NCBI GenBank assembly: GCA_934438075.1
Contig: CAKSBF010000009.1
Span: 1-64,000 of the forward strand
DNA length: 64,000 nucleotides
Direction of reading: 5' to 3'
Origin: an uncultured Clostridia bacterium
GTDB lineage: Bacteria > Bacillota > Clostridia > UBA1381 > UBA9506
Shown: positions 62,379 through 64,000 of the stretch, piece after piece
Layout of the letters: each line of letters starts with the position of its first letter
Numbering within the stretch: position 1 is the stretch's first letter
Program-made: the position numbers and the translations under genes
Notes under the pieces: generated by a model
The model's input: only the letters and a program-made list of their open reading frames with translations
Database searches by the model: none
What the model was told of the DNA's origin: nothing

Positions 62379-63230
62379 TTATACCTCAACCCATGTAAAT
62401 GGGTTTTCTGCGGCCTTCATTCCTGCTGCTCGGACTGCGATAACATTCACGGTGTCCCGATGCGGTACAGGAATCTCGCCGGTGTCGAAGAAATGGATCA
62501 GCTGTTTCATAAAGAGTCCGAAATATGGGGATTTAATGGGATACTCAACTGCCATGTTATCTTTATCAACCGTAATCATGGAAAATTCATATCCACGGCA
62601 CTGCTGCAGTTCCAGCGTTTGCTGCATCTGAACCAGACGCCCGTCCGCAAATTCTATTACCATGGACGGATGTGCGATATCGCTCAAAAACATAACGCGC
62701 TTTGGGTCAGTGTTCATCAGGCGGATAATCGGTTCGATTTGGTGGATGGAATACATGTCGTAGGTTCCCGATCCTTCGCTGTACAGCTTGTATATTTTAT
62801 CCGTGTCAATGTCGTCCAGCTCGGCTGCAAAGCGAAGCGCTGAACTGGAAAAACACTTGCTGCCATGCTTGTCCGCATTTTCAAAGATTCGCAATGCAGT
62901 TGCCTTGTCGGGAGCGAAAGTTTTGTCAATGTAAACGCGTTTACCCGATTTTAAAGGCAGATCAGTCAGCTCCTCGTGCATTTCAGGGGTATCGGGTGAT
63001 AGAACGATTAGGACATCACTCTTTTCAATAACCTCTTCAATGCTGTCTGCCAGCGGAACATTATACTTTTCCGACCACTGTTTGCTGGTCATTCCGCCGA
63101 TGGGACTGTCGATTTTTGCATAGGCGCAATATGCTTCATATCTGCCGTCTGAGGCTGTTTTCAGTAAACGCGGATAGTTGTTTGCATGCCATTCGTCAAG
63201 ATAATAATCAATAAAGCCTACTTTTATCAT
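62379..63230 (-). CDS. Gfo/Idh/MocA-like oxidoreductase, divergent (2)
   Basis: A 283-aa protein with a Rossmann-like start (KVGFIDYYLDEWHANNYPRL) that lacks the usual GxGxxG. In the catalytic position it has YIDKTFAPD instead of EKP; the Lys is kept. The C-terminal domain has YDMYSIHQIEPIIRLM and HPSMVIEFADGR. It is shorter than typical members (330-390 aa). It overlaps the upstream gene by 4 bp. Whether it is catalytic or an accessory subunit is unclear, because the cofactor loop has changed. Confidence 0.85.
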   Translation of the reverse strand: MIKVGFIDYYLDEWHANNYPRLLKTASDGRYEAYCAYAKIDSPIGGMTSKQWSEKYNVPLADSIEEVIEKSDVLIVLSPDTPEMHEELTDLPLKSGKRVYIDKTFAPDKATALRIFENADKHGSKCFSSSALRFAAELDDIDTDKIYKLYSEGSGTYDMYSIHQIEPIIRLMNTDPKRVMFLSDIAHPSMVIEFADGRLVQMQQTLELQQCRGYEFSMITVDKDNMAVEYPIKSPYFGLFMKQLIHFFDTGEIPVPHRDTVNVIAVRAAGMKAAENPFTWVEV

Positions 63231-64000
63231 AACACAATCTCCTTATGTTCCTCTGCCGAGCGATAGACAGCATCCATCATACCGGCCGTGATAATGTTTG
63301 TATCGATGTGTGACGGGAGTTTTTCTCCGCTCTCAATACAGTTGATAAAAGAATCTATCTCATTCTGGAACATTTTAACGCTTTCCATTGCAAAGGTGGT
63401 TTTGGTCAGCATGCCGTTTTTGGTGGAATACAGCGTGAAGTCACTGCCGTATTGCAGACGGATACCGCCCTTTGATCCCATAAAGTCAATAAACATCTCA
63501 TCTTCGCCTATATTTTGTGCCCAGGCACCGTTAAAGGAAATGATAGGACCATCGGTTCTGATGATTCCGGTGATTCCATCCTCAACGTTGAAAACACCGT
63601 CTTTTTTCGGGGGACCTGCCCACATGGTGGTATAAACGTAGTCCTCTATGGGATTTCCTAAACGGTTAAACTGCTCGGCAGATACACTTTTTACCTTCGG
63701 ATCGTTACAGCAATACATTACAATGTCAAAAAAGTGAACGCCCCAATCAATCATAACGCCGCCGCCGGCAACCTCTTTTCTGGTAAAGTCACCACCCAGT
63801 CCCGGTATGCTTCTGTGACTGCGGAAGCTTACATATACCTGATAAACGTCGCCCAGCTCGCCCTGTGCGATGAGTTCTTTAATTTTATTTACGCCGGTGT
63901 TGAAACGGTTTACAACACCGATGTTAAGCACCTTTCCGGTTTCGTGCTGAACCTTTTGCATTTCCAGAGCCTCGGAGTAAATTCTTGCCGCCGGTTTTTC
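63227..64000 (-). CDS. Gfo/Idh/MocA-family oxidoreductase (3), N-terminus outside the window
   Basis: 257 codons are visible; the gene continues beyond 64000. The window edge falls exactly at the EKP motif (EKPAARIYSEALEMQ), so the missing part is the Rossmann domain of about 90-100 residues. The visible part has VVNRFNTGVNKIKELI, GGGVMIDWGVHFFDIVMY (conserved Asp-x-x-x-His) and a typical C-terminal end. It is the most upstream gene seen in this minus-strand operon. Confidence 0.92.
   Translation of the reverse strand, partial: EKPAARIYSEALEMQKVQHETGKVLNIGVVNRFNTGVNKIKELIAQGELGDVYQVYVSFRSHRSIPGLGGDFTRKEVAGGGVMIDWGVHFFDIVMYCCNDPKVKSVSAEQFNRLGNPIEDYVYTTMWAGPPKKDGVFNVEDGITGIIRTDGPIISFNGAWAQNIGEDEMFIDFMGSKGGIRLQYGSDFTLYSTKNGMLTKTTFAMESVKMFQNEIDSFINCIESGEKLPSHIDTNIITAGMMDAVYRSAEEHKEIVL

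Overview
The window looks like a chromosomal segment of an endospore-forming, SLH-rich member of the Clostridia (Firmicutes). Evidence for this is a germination protease (gpr), a CotF-type spore-coat gene pair, Bacillota-type rRNA and tRNA, strong AGGAGG ribosome sites, acetate fermentation genes (pta-ackA), and several secreted proteins ending in S-layer homology (SLH) domains. I cannot name the genus.

Layout. Positions 1-864 hold the 3' end of an rRNA operon (23S end, 5S), a decayed tRNA-Asn-like relic and an intact tRNA-Asn. Positions 870-5590 are an AT-rich, low-selection zone: an IS3-family element with a fused transposase ORF, a disrupted small gene followed by an intact 303-aa protein with a HEPN-like R-x4-H motif, and the wreckage of at least four genes (5'-nucleotidase, two winged-helix ATP-binding proteins, a YczE/YitT-like membrane protein). 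Two of these end in the same roughly 70-bp repeat with a terminator.

Positions 5788-32106 are a 26-kb surface-protein region. It holds a 3409-aa MBG/YDG-repeat protein with SLH anchor, then a TetR regulator overlapping the start of a 2619-aa secreted Ig-repeat protein with no visible anchor, followed 15 bp later by a 2358-aa secreted SLH protein. The last three form an evident operon and are the best candidate here for an undescribed system.

Positions 32206-36385 (minus strand) carry a WG-repeat secreted protein, hflX and a BaiN/HI0933-like flavoprotein. Positions 36523-42749 carry a MarR regulator whose promoter is covered by two overlapping palindromes, followed by a TolC-like protein, an HlyD-like lipoprotein and an RND permease: a tripartite-type exporter in a spore former. 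Positions 42831-52197 are housekeeping: gpr (minus), metG, pta-ackA, spore-coat pair (minus), leuC-leuD-leuB.

Positions 52563-59412 (minus strand) form a signalling and surface locus. An AgrC/AgrA-like histidine kinase and LytTR regulator are transcribed from a perfect consensus promoter. Downstream is a second operon, whose promoter is preceded by two identical 13-bp direct repeats 20 bp apart (LytTR-site geometry). It encodes a sensor-like pseudo-kinase, a CAP-SLH protein and an SLH paralogue. Positions 59547-64000 (minus strand) are a carbohydrate-derivative operon: three Gfo/Idh/MocA oxidoreductases (one cut by the window edge), a sugar-phosphate isomerase/epimerase-type TIM barrel and a DMT transporter.

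All identifications are from reading motifs and protein sequence by eye; no database search was possible.
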